Translations under genes and position numbers: made by a program
Shown here: positions 45,069 through 57,882 of the stretch, one piece after another
Layout of the letters: the number at the start of each line of letters is the position of its first letter
Numbering within the stretch: the first letter of the stretch is position 1
NCBI GenBank assembly: GCA_030141605.1
Contig: JAQGDQ010000383.1
Coordinates: 1-64,000, forward strand
Origin: Tubiluchus corallicola
Lineage: Eukaryota > Priapulida > Priapulimorpha > Priapulimorphida > Tubiluchidae
Length of the DNA stretch: 64,000 nt
Direction of reading: 5' to 3'
Notes under the pieces: model-generated
Told to the model about the DNA's origin: nothing
The model's input: the letters and a program-made list of their open reading frames with translations, nothing else
Database searches by the model: none

Positions 45069-46376
45069 AACAATTTTTCAGCCTGTCTTTTCGTTCTCCA
45101 AGTCATTACCTGCAATGGGTAATAGTTATTAAAAAAAGGGTGATTCAAGGCGTGATTCAGGCCTGGGTCTTAAAGCTTAAGTTTTGTGATTAGTTTTCAG
45201 CACTTCACCTTTTACACATTTCGCCCAAACAAGGACAATGACCACTACTCAGTGTAAGGGACTACAGCATAAAAGTGAGGATATGAATATTTTACATGCA
45301 AAGAAATTACTTATAAGCTAATTATTTAGCGGCAGAAGCTATCTGTTGACATTCTTATAGAATCGAGTGAGGTTGTAATTTTTAGGCAGACAAGTTTCTA
45401 GTAGAGAATTTCACAGGTAAGAATCCTGAGGAGAAAAGACTACATTCACTAGCAACTGCCCTGGGAATGTCTGCACTGGCTTTTTGAACAGCTACTTATA
45501 TTCTATAAACGTCTCCGTGATATGGCTCCAGAATACCTCTATAAAATTGAGAAGCCTATATTCAAAGCAGCAGAAAAGCGAGCTTACGACGTTACGCATG
45601 ATTCGAGTTGTGAAGTCATACTAACTGCTATTAGTACATTTCTAAGGATTAAAAATTAACTAGACTACTGAAGTTACGCGCACATGTGTACATATGTGTA
45701 TCCTATCGCAAGATACGTTTGACGTACCCACCTTTAACAAAAAACCCCTCCTAAACTCGTTTCAAAGCTAACTAGAAGAAGATGAAAAACTCATAAGTAT
45801 GTAAATATTTGAAGAAAAGTAGAAAGTCATGCAGCAGGTGCGCGGCTTGTTTCGCAAGTAGTTTTCGTATTGATGAAGCCCTCAATTTAATGGCTAGAAA
45901 CTCGACGATGTACAACTTGTTTCAATTTTCCGTTGCTCGATTTGTCAGTTAGGCGTGTAATCCGTTCGCAATTTAGTAATGAGTTTAGTTATTAGAGAAA
46001 ATCGTCCCAAGAATCAATTAGTAAGCAAGCATTCTCCGCGTCTTGCGGCGGGACGCTGAGCAAACGACTGACCAAAGGCAAACTATGCGCAAATGACGTC
46101 ACTTGTGCAGCTGAGAGGGAGGAAGAAGCTAGAGGAAAATAAAGGCAATCAGTAAAGCAGCAATCAAGCAGTAGATGCCGAAGTGGTTTCTTCTGAACTT
46201 GATCGCTTGCTTGCTTGTTGGTGCATTGATTTACAAGTGGCTCGTCATAGTGGCACAACTGGTAATAACGCGTCTATGAGCTGTGAAGCCAGCATGAGAC
46301 AGCGGCAGAAAAACTTCTTCCTTGGAACGTTTATTAATGTCACGCCGAAGATAAGTGAATTCGCGCATTCGTAATA

Positions 46377-47756
46377 ATGGCCATTGTTGATGTGGTGAGT
46401 GAATTGGAGGCAAATTGGAATGAAACAATGGACAACTACAGTGTTACAGATTCTGCTGTCATTGTTGCCATCGAGGAATCGGTGCTAGTCTCGTTGCTAT
46501 GTTCACTTGTCATTGTTGCCACCATCGCGGGTAACATACTAGTGATATTGTCAGTTTTCACATACAGACCTTTACGGCAAGTGCAGAATTTCTTCATCGT
46601 TTCGTTGTCTTTTGCGGACTTAGCCGTTGCATTGTTAGTAATGCCGTTTCACATTGTAAACTTCGTTGCCGGTTACTGGATTTTCGGACACGTTTTTTGC
46701 CTAATGTGGCTGACTAGTGATGTGTTATGTTGTACGGCTTCCATACTCAACCTGTGTGCCATTGCCATTGATAGGTACTTCGCCATTCACGATCCAATTA
46801 ACTATGCACAGAAAAGAACACGAAGACGTGTATTGTGGACAATCACTATTGTTTGGGTTTTAAGTTGGCTGATATCCATGCCACCCCTATTTGGCTGGAA
46901 CGATTGGGCAAGGAATGATTTAGATGGCTTGAGCACTTGTAAACTGACCAGTGAAAAGGGTTACGTGATTTATTCTTCTTCCGGTTCATTCTACATCCCG
47001 CTGATCATCATGACAACGGTTTACGGCAAAATTTTTTTAGCCACCCGTAGAAAACTGCGTGAACGGGCAAAAATGTCTAAGCAGGTATTCGAGAACACGT
47101 CGATTTTGGATTGTAAGTTACAACGGGACTCAGACGATCAGCCCAGCGATACCCAGATGGATACAGCAATGGAGATGTCAACGGTTGTAACACCTGTTGC
47201 ACAGAACTCTTTGAGCGTTAATGGTGCAACCCGCAACGCCTTTTTGCAAGTTGACAAAGGACCGACCGTTACCACTCCGTTGCGCCGGGCTTCTACAATA
47301 AATACGTGTGAAACTCACGAAAACAGAAATGCTTCCATGTCAAATTTAAGTGTGAATTCCACCTTATTTCCGGCGCATTTTGCACGAAACGCTTTACTGG
47401 CAGTAAGTTCCTTGAGGGACAGTCACGGTCACCGCGAACAGCGCCACCTACGGAGATCTTCCGCGCGACAAGTGCGAACATTCCTGGAAGAAAAACAGCG
47501 AATTTCTCTGTCCAAAGAGCGTCGGGCTGCTAAAACAATGGCTATAATAATGGGAGCCTTTGTCTTGTGTTGGCTTCCGTTTTTTCTCATGTATGTCATT
47601 TTGCCGTTCTGTGGTAGCTGCCATGCTAGCTTCAGGCTGGTCAATTTTTTGACGTGGTTGGGTTATGTTAACTCCGCTTTAAACCCATTGATTTACACGA
47701 TTTTTAACATTGACTTTCGGCGGGCATTTAAAAAACTGTTGAGTACTAAATGCTAG
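46377..47756 (+). CDS. Class A aminergic GPCR, tyramine/octopamine (alpha2-adrenergic-like) receptor
   Basis: A single uninterrupted frame of 459 residues; TGA at 46356 closes the frame upstream of the ATG. Seven hydrophobic segments are present. Landmarks: N-glycosylation sequons at Asn15 and Asn20, GN53 in TM1, LSFADLAVA (Asp81), Cys108, amine-anchoring Asp115 in WLTSDVLCC, DRY at 132-134, ECL2 Cys188, TM5 serines 200/201/204 before Pro208, CWLP at 398-401 and NPLIY at 436-440. The sequences IFLATRRKLRERA after TM5 and CWLPFFLMYVILPFC in TM6 are characteristic of invertebrate tyramine (TAR1/Oct-TyR) receptors and related alpha2-like receptors. The third intracellular loop is long (~165 residues, Ser/Thr-rich) and the C-tail very short, ending in Cys459, the pattern of Gi/o-coupled alpha2/tyramine receptors. 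It acts at the plasma membrane. Ligand (tyramine, octopamine or noradrenaline) cannot be decided from sequence alone. Confidence 0.93.
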   Translation: MAIVDVVSELEANWNETMDNYSVTDSAVIVAIEESVLVSLLCSLVIVATIAGNILVILSVFTYRPLRQVQNFFIVSLSFADLAVALLVMPFHIVNFVAGYWIFGHVFCLMWLTSDVLCCTASILNLCAIAIDRYFAIHDPINYAQKRTRRRVLWTITIVWVLSWLISMPPLFGWNDWARNDLDGLSTCKLTSEKGYVIYSSSGSFYIPLIIMTTVYGKIFLATRRKLRERAKMSKQVFENTSILDCKLQRDSDDQPSDTQMDTAMEMSTVVTPVAQNSLSVNGATRNAFLQVDKGPTVTTPLRRASTINTCETHENRNASMSNLSVNSTLFPAHFARNALLAVSSLRDSHGHREQRHLRRSSARQVRTFLEEKQRISLSKERRAAKTMAIIMGAFVLCWLPFFLMYVILPFCGSCHASFRLVNFLTWLGYVNSALNPLIYTIFNIDFRRAFKKLLSTKC

Positions 47757-50409
47757 AAATATGACAGTCTTTCAACATTGTTAACGTATCCCCATTTGCG
47801 GAGATCTTTGTTTTATATTTTATAAGTTTTAAACTTTCATTGGTTCTTTTTTTGCAAATGCAAGAAGTATTCTAGAAGGCTTCCTTTCGATTCAAAACTC
47901 TCTGTGGATTACAAAACTTTTTGAAATTTCGCCGCGAATAGCACTAAATTGGTTGCAAGCAGTGATATGATTTCTTCAAAATGTAATAATATAATAGCTC
48001 TGAAGAAATTGAAATTGAGTGCATTGGTCATTGGGGAATCCACAGCTCGCGAATGTGAAAGATAGCTTAGAATCAGTAAGTTAAAAACAAATTTCGATTT
48101 ATTTTATGAATGTGTAGAAGTGCAAGAATTTTGTCAGGCATCGATTTGCTGTTATAAGTTGTTATCCCTTTTTATTGGATAAAGAATTTCTTGGGTGACA
48201 CTTTTTTCAGTTGCCATGCGGCAATGGAAAAAGTTTTTTTTGCCATTTTTAAACAATTTCTACATCTTTAATTTTCGGGGAGAAATTGGTATTACTCACT
48301 GAAACCTAATTTAAAAATGCATAATACCAAGTAGGTTTGGTAGTACAATTGTGCATTTATAAGAAATCATCATGCATTGACAAACAGAAGCCTTTAAATG
48401 ACAGAGCGTAAGGGGGTGGGGGTTTGAGGTGGTGTCATTCGAGATAATAACTGATGTACGCACTTAGATGGGAGCTGGATTCTTGTACGGCTCTTCGCTG
48501 AATATGATTTACAGTTAACAGAACATGTACTTGAACGAGTCTTAAAATACGTTTATTTGACGAAAAGTTTATTGCCTTCTACAAATTTAGAAAGTGTATG
48601 AATGTGTGTTTCGGCTTGAATATAGGGTGCATTTTAGGAATTAAAGCATTTCTAAAGAAATCCATTACAATGCATGTCGTAAAACATCTTGTGTATTCGT
48701 GGTTGAACAGTTTGTAAAAGAGCTGGATAAACAATCGTTTCTTTGTTGCGACAGGTGATAGATAGACCGCTTGATTATATAATAAATATTGAATAATCAA
48801 AATATTTATACGTAAAACTTATAACTATTATAACTAGTACCTTCAACACAAACTAACATAAGAAATGTCAGCGACTGAGCAATAAATGAAAGATTACGCA
48901 ATAGATGAAAGTGCTACAAAAGTTCTAATGCTAAAACAAACAGAAACCGATTTCTGCTAAAACTGTTAGTTTAAAAACGATTTTACTTGTTATACAAGAA
49001 AAAAGTTTAAATATGATCCTAAGTTAATGAAGACCATGGATCAATGATTATGAATTCATTGTCAATAAATACTAATGAGTGAATTTGCGCAAAGTTATAT
49101 CAACATTTTTACTTGGATTTAAGACCGCTTAATTTAATAAACTCTTCATTCTTAGCTGTTTCGTTGCTACTACAACAGAATAAAAGTCATTTTGTTGTTC
49201 TTAACAATAAAACTTGTTAATATCGCTGTCATGAAGTTACACGTGTGTTAATCACTACAATGTATAGCTCTGTTGGCTCGGCTTATAATTGTTGTAAGTT
49301 GTTTCTACAACTGACTCTCAAATCGTAATTATATTACCATCACAATGAATAGTGTATTTTGGTTTGAAGCAATAATTTTTATTAAAAACGAGAAAATCAC
49401 AGGAAGATTTACAAGAGTCAAACATAGATACATTTGATTAAACACTGACAGCCCAAGAGAGAAAACCCAATTATTAAGCCTTTCATAATCATATTGAAAG
49501 TACGCAGCATAATTTAAAGGCGACCATCATGGAGCCAACAGTAAAATAGAAGGCGTGGACAATTTGTTATTGAAGACAGAGTTCCTCTTGTGAGACAGAA
49601 AGAAATGGTTGGTTTGGTTGAAATGTGTACAGGGCGGGAATAGCTTGTGGTATTAAAATGTATAAGATTACCATGAAAACAGCATGAAATGCAAAGGCGT
49701 AATACTTTGGTATGTAAATTACAGACGGAGAAATTGATAAAGTAAAACAGAAAAGGAAATAATCCGAAGGAACATCAAATAATTTGGGGTCCAAAGGTTA
49801 CACACACAACCATTATTTGCAGCTAAAATTACTTTAATAGTGCAGTAGTTTGTTTTTCTTCTTTCGATGACCGCCAAAGGAAAGGAATCAGGGTAAATTC
49901 GTTTCCCAGATAAGCTTTTCGCCGGAATTTTTTTCCCCAGAACCGGCATTTCACAGAAAATAAAATTCACAGAAAATGTCATAAATCCTTTTTAAAGCGC
50001 AGTGATGTATTACGCAGTAAAAAGTAGTTTGTTTCACTAAGTTTATTAAACTGTTTGTTTTGCAAAGTAACTACAGTGTTGATTAACAGGGATCAATTGA
50101 CCAAAATATTTGGCCAACTCGTTAAAGCAAAAAAGTAGATTTGCAACGTGAGAACGATTAGGTGGTCCTGCCGTAAAAGAACCTGTAAAAAATCTTGCAA
50201 AGGAGCATAATTTATTGGGCAAATGTTAGCCCTAAGACATTCACAAATTTGCGTGGTTCACAAAGCCTTGTTGTTTTCATTTTTCGTAGTAATTATTCAT
50301 TAAACTTGATTCCAAAACCTATGAAATCAATTGAATTCATTTTTTAATAGTCATTAGTCAAAGTGCTGTAGATAACTATATGAGTGCAGAAAAGGAAACA
50401 AGCAAAGAG

Positions 50410-50475
<66 letters not shown>

Positions 50476-53040
50476 GGAGGAACAGAGGAAGATAGCGGAA
50501 TAGAGAGGGAGAAAGAACCAGACAGGGAAGAAGAGAATGAGAGGGAGGATGAGAGGGCTTGAAGGTAAAGAGGGAGCCTTTTTAACGGTAAGTCTTGGGG
50601 AAGAAATTAATGCAGATGATGCTCTGTAAAGTTTAAAAAATAATCAGAGCACCCGTAGAGGCACACTTCACCAACTAAGCAAATGTATAAATTACTTTCT
50701 AATGTCAATATTGTTATTAATATATTTTCGTGAGCCAATGACGTTTGTGGTGCACACTTGGATAATGAAACAGTGACAACAACGACGACAAGCGGACATT
50801 TATTCTTAACAAAATTATTAAGAATTTCTCAACAAATTATGAAGTATTTCCTTTTTACAGTTACGTATGTCTTTCAAACAAGTAAGCGCAATGCTAAGTA
50901 ACATAATTTTGTATCGAAAGTTTCTGAGACGTACCTTAGAATTCACTTTTCTTATCCTTTAGCAGCAAAATGAGGCTGCACTTATTTCCGGTCATGATCT
51001 AAATGACTCTCTCTCCAAATTACTACTTTTGGTTCATTTAGTTTAGGCGATTAGGAGTCATTCAACATGCAGCGACTGAAATGAGAAAACGTACATAGAT
51101 CATCCTTCTTCCTCTTCTTTTCCATTCGTCGGGCGTTTGTCTTCATTTGGTCTAGCTCTTGATTTTCCAACTCGATTTGTTGCTGGACTTTCAAAATGAC
51201 CTTTTCTAAACGAATCAAGAACGAATGCAACTAGTGCCCAAGTTTTGTTTTTGCCGCTACCTTTTTCATGTTTAGTTTTAGTTTCAAGTTTTCCAAGCAC
51301 GTAAGACGAAGAACGGTTTTTCTTTGACTTTGTACTCCGATTTGGATAGAATCACAAATAGAATTACACTTTGATGCAATGAATAACGAAAACAGTACTA
51401 ATAGTAATTAAATCAGCAGTAATAAACTAGCTTTTCTTAACATATATATATATATATTTATATATTGTATTTTCTCGTTTTTCTTTTTTTTCTTTTTCTT
51501 TCTTTTTCATGGCTTTGAATTTGCCGCAAAATTTAGTGGCAAACGTAGGCCTATATTGCTGTGCTATTTACTGTTCGTTTTAACTTGGGTAACCATTGTA
51601 TTTATACTAAAAATATATCTGCAATTAATTTCAGTAAAGAAAGTTGAGTGGAGTTTTTTTGCAAGGCGATCTTTTCTCTTCACGTTTGCATGACTGTATT
51701 AATCAAAACTAATTTTATATCAAGTTTACCTTGCTCTCGCATTAATTCCAAAAATTAGCAGCAATCAGTTTAACTATGCAACGTACGTCATCAATTCATC
51801 ATTTACTAGGATTTTACTAGTTACTATTGCATAGAAACTGATTGTACTAAAGGTAAATTATGGCACCATCAGTTCAAATGACGTCAGTTTTTTTGAAGTT
51901 AGAGATTTTTCTTGTAGACATGAAGATTCATTACAGTTAAACTTATTTATATTGATGATTTGCCACAGTGACAAATTTTTTTGCGACAGTGACTCAAAAG
52001 TTGTTTAACTTATCGTTGAATAAAGATACTTTTTTAATATGAATAAACAGCATCAAGGTGCATAATTATTATTTCATTTATTTACACATTTAGGTTTATT
52101 ATTTACGAATAAGAATATTTAAATTATTTATTAATTAAAATTTCTAGAAAAACTGCTCTAGAAATTACAATAGTGTACCGAAAATGCAATTTCTTGCTAA
52201 AACTACCTAATATAAGCCTAATTACACGAAAGTATTTTGTTACAGGTTATAGATTTTTGCTTACATTATTCAATACCATGCCATATGCGTTGCTTAGGTC
52301 TTCCTTTCTAGAATTCATATTTAGCCACACAGGTGAACATTTATATTTCATAATATCTCGCGAGGATAATAGGCGTGCACGGTCGTTATTGTTTTCATTG
52401 ATTTCTATCTCTTGCTGACCTAGACCAAGCACGTAAGTGTATTAATTACCGCTACGAAGAGAGAGTCTCTTGCACTGAAAGACATGACACGCACAATGTA
52501 AAAGCAGTCATGCGTGCCAATAAACTGATTGTATTTGAAGCTAGTTTTGGAAAACTCAATTGTGGCGTGTAAGTGAAGGGCTAGATTGCTAGGAACAGGG
52601 AATAGTCAAGGAAAGAAAGGGAAGCCGCTCGTTATGGACGAATAAACACAGGTTACAGGACGTATATGTGTAACTGTTGTACAAAAGCACAGAAAAATTA
52701 AAATGATTACAGATAAAATTGTAAGAGTTAGTTAGTTCGGAATGCGAAGCATTGTATTACCCGTTTATTGAGTTTTTTCAAGCCAATTGTTTAAATATGA
52801 CATTCAGATTTGCCGTTGCTGTGGAATCCGTTTGATGTTAAAATTTAGACTACGCAGTAACACAGTATAAAAACTGAGTAAAAAACTTGTAACACGAACA
52901 ACAAGAACGAGACCAGCATCAAGGCAAAATAGACCTTTTTGTAGAGTAACTTCGCAAGCAAGCAACCCAAAAAATTAAAGTAGAGATTTTCATTTAAAAG
53001 TTCAAGTCAAACAACCTGAGCAAAGAGTAGGAATTTGTAT
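47757..53040. other. 5.3 kb without a recognised gene
   Basis: Follows the GPCR; part must be its 3' UTR. Contains a (GA)n array at 50416-50470 and an (AT)n at 51442-51457. ORFs at 48579, 49567, 49719, 51100 and 52173 have no recognisable motif and no splice support. Confidence 0.5.
50416..50470. repeat. (GA)n microsatellite
   Basis: About 27 GA units within a broader purine-only tract extending to about 50575. Confidence 0.95.
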
Positions 53041-53055
53041 TGCAGATTAAAGTAT

Positions 53056-53460
53056 TGTTACGACCACCGGCATTCTGTTTAAGTTCAATCGACTTCCCAA
53101 TACCAGAATCAGTAAACAGAACTCGTCAACCCGACGGTTAAATAATTCAAAATACAACGTTTTATTTCAAAAGAATACATACACTTTTCACCAAGAAAAG
53201 ACAGAGGCGTCCATAACACATCATTAAACGACAACTTTCTCCTTTATATTCCTTGAGACTGACCGGGTGACTGCACGTCACCTGCCTACGTCTTCCGGTT
53301 ATAACAATATTGGGGGTACATAGTTTGTACAAAACTAAATAACATTACACGGCAACTGTTCTTCTTCATACTGGCCTTCCAGCACTGTGACATCACTTGC
53401 CTACGTCATCCGGTTATAACAATATTGAAGTTACACATTTTGTACAAAATTAAATTTCAC
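53056..53460. repeat. LTR-like or other dispersed repeat with an internal direct repeat
   Basis: Begins tgttacgaccaccgg, wording common at the start of gypsy-type LTRs. A block tacgtcttccggttataaca ... catagtttgtacaaaactaaat (about 53286-53345) recurs with few changes at about 53402-53460. TAACA occurs at the end of each block. No target-site duplication was found, and no retroviral or retrotransposon proteins are adjacent, so a solo LTR is only a possibility. Confidence 0.35.
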
Positions 53461-53555
53461 AGTTAATGCATATAACGAAACAAGCTCAACTGAGCTACAA
53501 CATCCCAGAATGCAAAGGCCTAGTATTCTGCAAAGGCTGACCTTGTTATAGACAT

Positions 53556-53600
53556 GCTGTTGTGGCTCAGTCGGTAAGCAAATTGTCCACAAGAACAAGA
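53556..53600 (+). repeat. tRNA-like A-box fragment
   Basis: gctgttgTGGCTCAGTCGGtaagc contains an excellent tRNA A box (TGGCTCAGTCGG), followed by ttgtccacaagaac. No B box lies at the right distance, so this is probably a SINE head remnant. Confidence 0.4.
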
Positions 53601-54550
53601 ACAACAATAAGAATAACAACGCAAGTCAGTACTAGTATCCTATTCTGGGGTGTAAAAATGCGATATGCTGTAGCCATATCAAGCGCGGGAAACTGATGGA
53701 AAAACTAATAATCGCACAATAATCATCGTTGTTATGAAGTTGCACGGTTTGTTATGTTTACAGTCATCAGCGGGAAATGCCGCTTAGAGCAAGCTTGCTT
53801 TGTCGGAACACAAAGGCGACCTTAGATATTAAATAAAGATTCTTATTACAACGTCATTTTTTATTGTGTTCAGCGCATGTAATGTCTAAAAAATAAATGA
53901 TATTTTTTCTCAATCAAAATGAAAGTGTGAAAATGTATAAAAATACTCTGATTTTTACTATAAGATGCCCGCATCTTAACAGTGGAAATTGTGAGTTCGC
54001 CCTGAGTTGCCTTTGTAATTAAGTTGTAGCCTGCAGGCTGTCTGGGAATAGTCATTAACCAGTACATAACCACAGACCTACATCTATGCTTTTATTCTCA
54101 GACACAAAAAGTAAGTAAATCTAAGGAAGAAGGACATTTTTCTAAATTGTGACAAACGACTTCCAGAAATTATGTATAATTTATGAAAACCGTGTATTAC
54201 GGAAAATATTGAAGTTGTCAGGCGTTCTGACGCAGGCTCTTACCCGCCAGAATTGAGTGACTTGCAGTGGCTGATCCAGAGCTGTGGTGCGCCGAACAGA
54301 GCAGAGCTGAACATCAGTACAGAAAATCTGTCAGGGAGATGTAGATTCGTCGCAGATGATTATAAACGCATGTTGTCTTTGATGTATGTTTAATCTGTGC
54401 TGGGGGAGCCGGCATTTAAAGTGCATAAATTTAGCCAATATTTTGTCGCGTGGATCTAAATCGAACTTTTGAAGCCAGACTTGTAATCGCTGTAATAAAA
54501 AAACAGCCACGCAGTCAGAATTTTATACACGTATTAGTTCTGCATATTAA

Positions 54551-54697
54551 ATGTCGTCTTTGAACGCAGATGTTGGATTTCAATTTTCTACGCCTGTCAT
54601 TCAAAGTTATTTCACTCCAAGCGAGGAACAGTGGACCCTGGACATTTATAAAAATCAAAAGACAGATTCGTATTTAAACACATGCTTGACGATGTAA
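54551..54697 (+). CDS. Possible 48-residue small ORF, uncertain
   Basis: ATG at 54551 opens a frame with balanced codon use (MSSLNADVGFQFSTPVIQSY..., ending in a stop at 54697). It is followed within about 200 bp by an aataaa signal (near 54825), so a short transcript is conceivable. No domain or signal peptide is recognised. It could equally be chance or a terminal exon. Confidence 0.2.
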   Translation: MSSLNADVGFQFSTPVIQSYFTPSEEQWTLDIYKNQKTDSYLNTCLTM

Positions 54698-55109
54698 CAG
54701 ATTTAAAAGTATCAGCCAACTGGTCGTTTTTACCAATGTTTTAATAAACCCACAAATTGTGTATTTGTTGTTTTTCCTTGTGTATTTATTGTACCGTACA
54801 CGAGTGTGTCATATTTGTGTGTGAAATAAATGTGTAATATTTCTCATTAGGTCTTAATGATGCCTTTATGACTTACATTTACTACTGCATGAACTAATGC
54901 AGAGTTCATTACTTCTTTTTGTTTCTTATGTAGTTTTTTCGTCACTTATCGTATATTAGTTTACTACTTTTGTTTGCTTCCTTGCCTACTTACTTACCTA
55001 TGTATTTATCCGCTCGTTTACTTTTATCTATATTCTTCATTAATTTCAATATTTGATTTGTTTGGTTGTTTGTTTGTTCGATCATTTAACGCTGGTTACG
55101 ACTATGACG

Positions 55110-55525
55110 ATGATGCACAATAACGACGATGGTTATGACGACGTAATGATGTGATGATGGTCTTTTATTAGAATACATACGAACGGTGATGATGCTAATG
55201 ATATGATGTTGTTGTTGATGATGATAACGACGACGACGACGACGACGACGATGATGATGATGACGATGGCGATGATGACGATGGCGATGATGACAATGAC
55301 GATGTAATGATGTGATGATGGTCTTTTATTAAAATACATACGAATGGTGATGATGCTAATGATATGATGTTGATGATGAAGATGATGATGATGATGATGA
55401 TGATGGCGATGAGGATAATGACGATGATGACAATGACGATGACGATAATGATGATGATGGCAATGGTGATGATGATGGTGATGATGACAATAACACCGCT
55501 AGTGACGATAAAAGATAACGACGAT
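55110..55525. repeat. (GAT/GAC)n region with a 161-bp tandem duplication
   Basis: Imperfect gatgatgac repeats interrupted twice by gtaatgatgtgatgatggtc-ttttatta ... aatggtgatgatgctaatga, at 55143 and 55304. All frames across it are repeat artefacts. Confidence 0.9.
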
Positions 55526-56106
55526 AATAAAAGCCCTATTTTGTGGGACCATCTATAGACGTGCATCATATTTTTGTAGTCGATATTATTACATGATGAA
55601 AGCACGGAGCTCGTAAAGGTATGACGTCCAATCTGTCATAAAAGCACTTCTTCCCGGTCAAAAGCTTTAGCAAGAACAGGAAACCTCGTCTCATGAATGG
55701 TTCATTATGTCCTGCATACACGAGACCATATTGATCATGATCTCACGAAAATTTATAATGCAATCAAAGCACTTGAACGCGGGTCTTGCAATGACGGGAA
55801 GAAATGAGAGAAATTTAGTATGAAGTTAATAAACTTTGCGCAAAAGTTCGACCGAAAATGAAAATGCTGAAATCAACTGATCCAATCAACAAAGGCAAAT
55901 ATAAAAACTTTTCCTGTTCGTTACGTAATTAACTTTCTGATTTTTAGGCATGCTTAACAAGAGATCATATATATTTTGTTTTTCTATATAAATATAGTTG
56001 CAATTGCATAAGGCTCTCTGTTATGGCATAGCGTTACAAAATAGTAAGTGCAGATCTGAGGACATCAATTAAACGGATTATAGCGCTTTAACTTTGTCAC
56101 TTAATG

Positions 56107-56345
56107 AAAGGTGGTGGTGGTGGTGAAGGTAGCAGCGACAACGTGGTGTGAATACAGATGATGATGGTGCTGGTGTTAGTGGTGACAGCAGCGGTTATGA
56201 TGGTGGTGGTGGTGATGATAATGGTAGTGTTGGTGGTGACACCTTCAGCGGTGATCTTCATGATGATGGTGGATAGTGAAGATGGGAACATGGCGCGATA
56301 GTAAGGGGGGTGGCGGCGATGATGGTACTAATGGCGCGGCAATGG
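56107..56345. repeat. (GGT/GAT)n imperfect trinucleotide repeat
   Basis: Runs of ggtggtggtggtg and gatgatggtgctggtg interspersed with unique bases. Confidence 0.85.
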
Positions 56346-57719
56346 TAATTGTGAGGAGCTTTACATTTTCTTAAATATCTTCAGTGCTTTTAGAAGTTCG
56401 TTTTAATAGCTAATTCACATCACAAATAAATACTAAGCTAAAACGCTAAAAATGCAATGATCTACATGTAGTTACTCATCTTACAAACGTAAAAAAGCAG
56501 TTAACTTAGATTGGAGTGTCAGTCTAAAATGCAAATTTTAGAAAAAAAGCACTGATGCAAAAAACACAATTATAATGGCTTTTTGCCTCTGTTCAATAAC
56601 AACTTCAATCGCTTATACTGATGCACAGCAAGCTTATTAAATTCAATAAACACAGTGTTTCAATTTCCACACAATGAAGGCCTTCATAATATGCTATCCA
56701 TTACAAGCATTAATTAACGTCAACACAGACAATAAACGCATAAGACGGTTATTTCGCAAGACGTGACTGACAGCATTCATTATTAACTGAATCATATTAA
56801 ATCTTTAACTAATTAAAATGCTTTTGCAATTTTATGTCTTTTCTGATAATATATGAAATCAGCATAGCATACAATTATAGCTGATAATCCATAGTTGGTT
56901 ATTTTTGAGTTTTTAAGTGTCATGCTATTAAAAAAATTGTTAAATGGAAACGTTTTAAGTATAAAAAGGATAAAAATAAACCACATAGAACACAATAATA
57001 AGGTATTTAAAACATAAGAAAACCCTTCATTTACCTAAGGCTTAAAGAGTCATTTTGAAATTTTATACCACTTACATGCTATCTCATTGCATACAGGGTT
57101 TGCGTTAGTAGTAACTCTTTATAAAACATGAAAATTTAAAGTCAGGCGATGACCGTTATGCGTAGCCATTTTGACGATAAACAATATGAAATAAGTTTAG
57201 ATAACATTCCGTAAAGTCTGAAAAAATAATCAGAGCATTCGATTTTAAATTACTATGTCTTGTCAATAATATTAAAAATAAGTTTCGTGACGTCGTGTAA
57301 TTGCGAGGTCGGAACAGTACCGCAGGAGATTTAAAATTAAAACAAACAAAAATTCCTTTTAACGCAAATACGATATACCCTTAAAACTGCTGTAAACTAA
57401 TATAATTTTTCAGGTGATTTTTCTGAGACCTACTCCAGGGACCCCTTTTCTTGTTAATTACGTGCTAGTACATGTGTAAAATTACTGCAGTAGCTATATA
57501 AAGCCAGCTTTGATGCAAAGGTATTTCTGTTAATTTTATTATGTTGTTTCATTTTGTTAATTTTATCCCCCGTAAACCTCAAAATATCTGTAAATTGATT
57601 ATTCTCATTTACACGATTTAGTTATTATCTCGTCAGACAATATTAAATCTACCCAATGCATGGTAACAAAACGTATGCGTATATATTGTAATTATTAAAA
57701 AAAGCCGTGGTATCTAAAA

Positions 57720-57882
57720 ATCAGTTTTTTATATAAGGGTGGCTACTCGATGACCCTGGTCTTTCGCCACCCCGGCTCTATTTTGTTTATATAATTTACT
57801 AACTATAATTTCATACCCTTTGTAATCTCATTGAGAGAGACAAATAAAAATTTTGAATTGGATGGAATTGAATTGAATTGAT
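57720..57882 (+). mobile_element. Candidate 3' end of a non-LTR retrotransposon
   Basis: Ends tctcattgagagagacaaataaaaattttgaattggatggaattgaattgaattg: an AATAAA-like signal followed by a short (GAATT) tail repeat, as in CR1-like LINEs that end in simple repeats instead of poly(A). Upstream is ggtctttcgccaccccggctctattttg, GC-richer than its surroundings. No coding part is present. Confidence 0.45.

Larger units (their letters stand above)
40688..46376. other. 5.7 kb divergent intergenic region (CCDC15-like / GPCR)
   Basis: Both gene promoters should be here. Contents seen: (CCA/CTA)n near 41936-41995, TTCA/TTCG repeat 43361-43650, (TTG)(ATG)n 43764-43811 and a tRNA-like sequence at 45005-45068. 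A weak LINE-like reading near 45500-45560 (RLRDMAPEYLYKI, plus strand) could be a small RT remnant. No CpG-rich promoter patch or gene recognised. Confidence 0.5.

Noticed and set aside
45480-45620. Possible RT fragment (RLRDMAPEYLYKI)
   Set aside because: Too short and only loosely similar to LINE C-termini; mentioned in the intergenic note only.
47293-47644. Minus-strand ORFs within the GPCR
   Set aside because: Antisense shadows of the receptor coding sequence.
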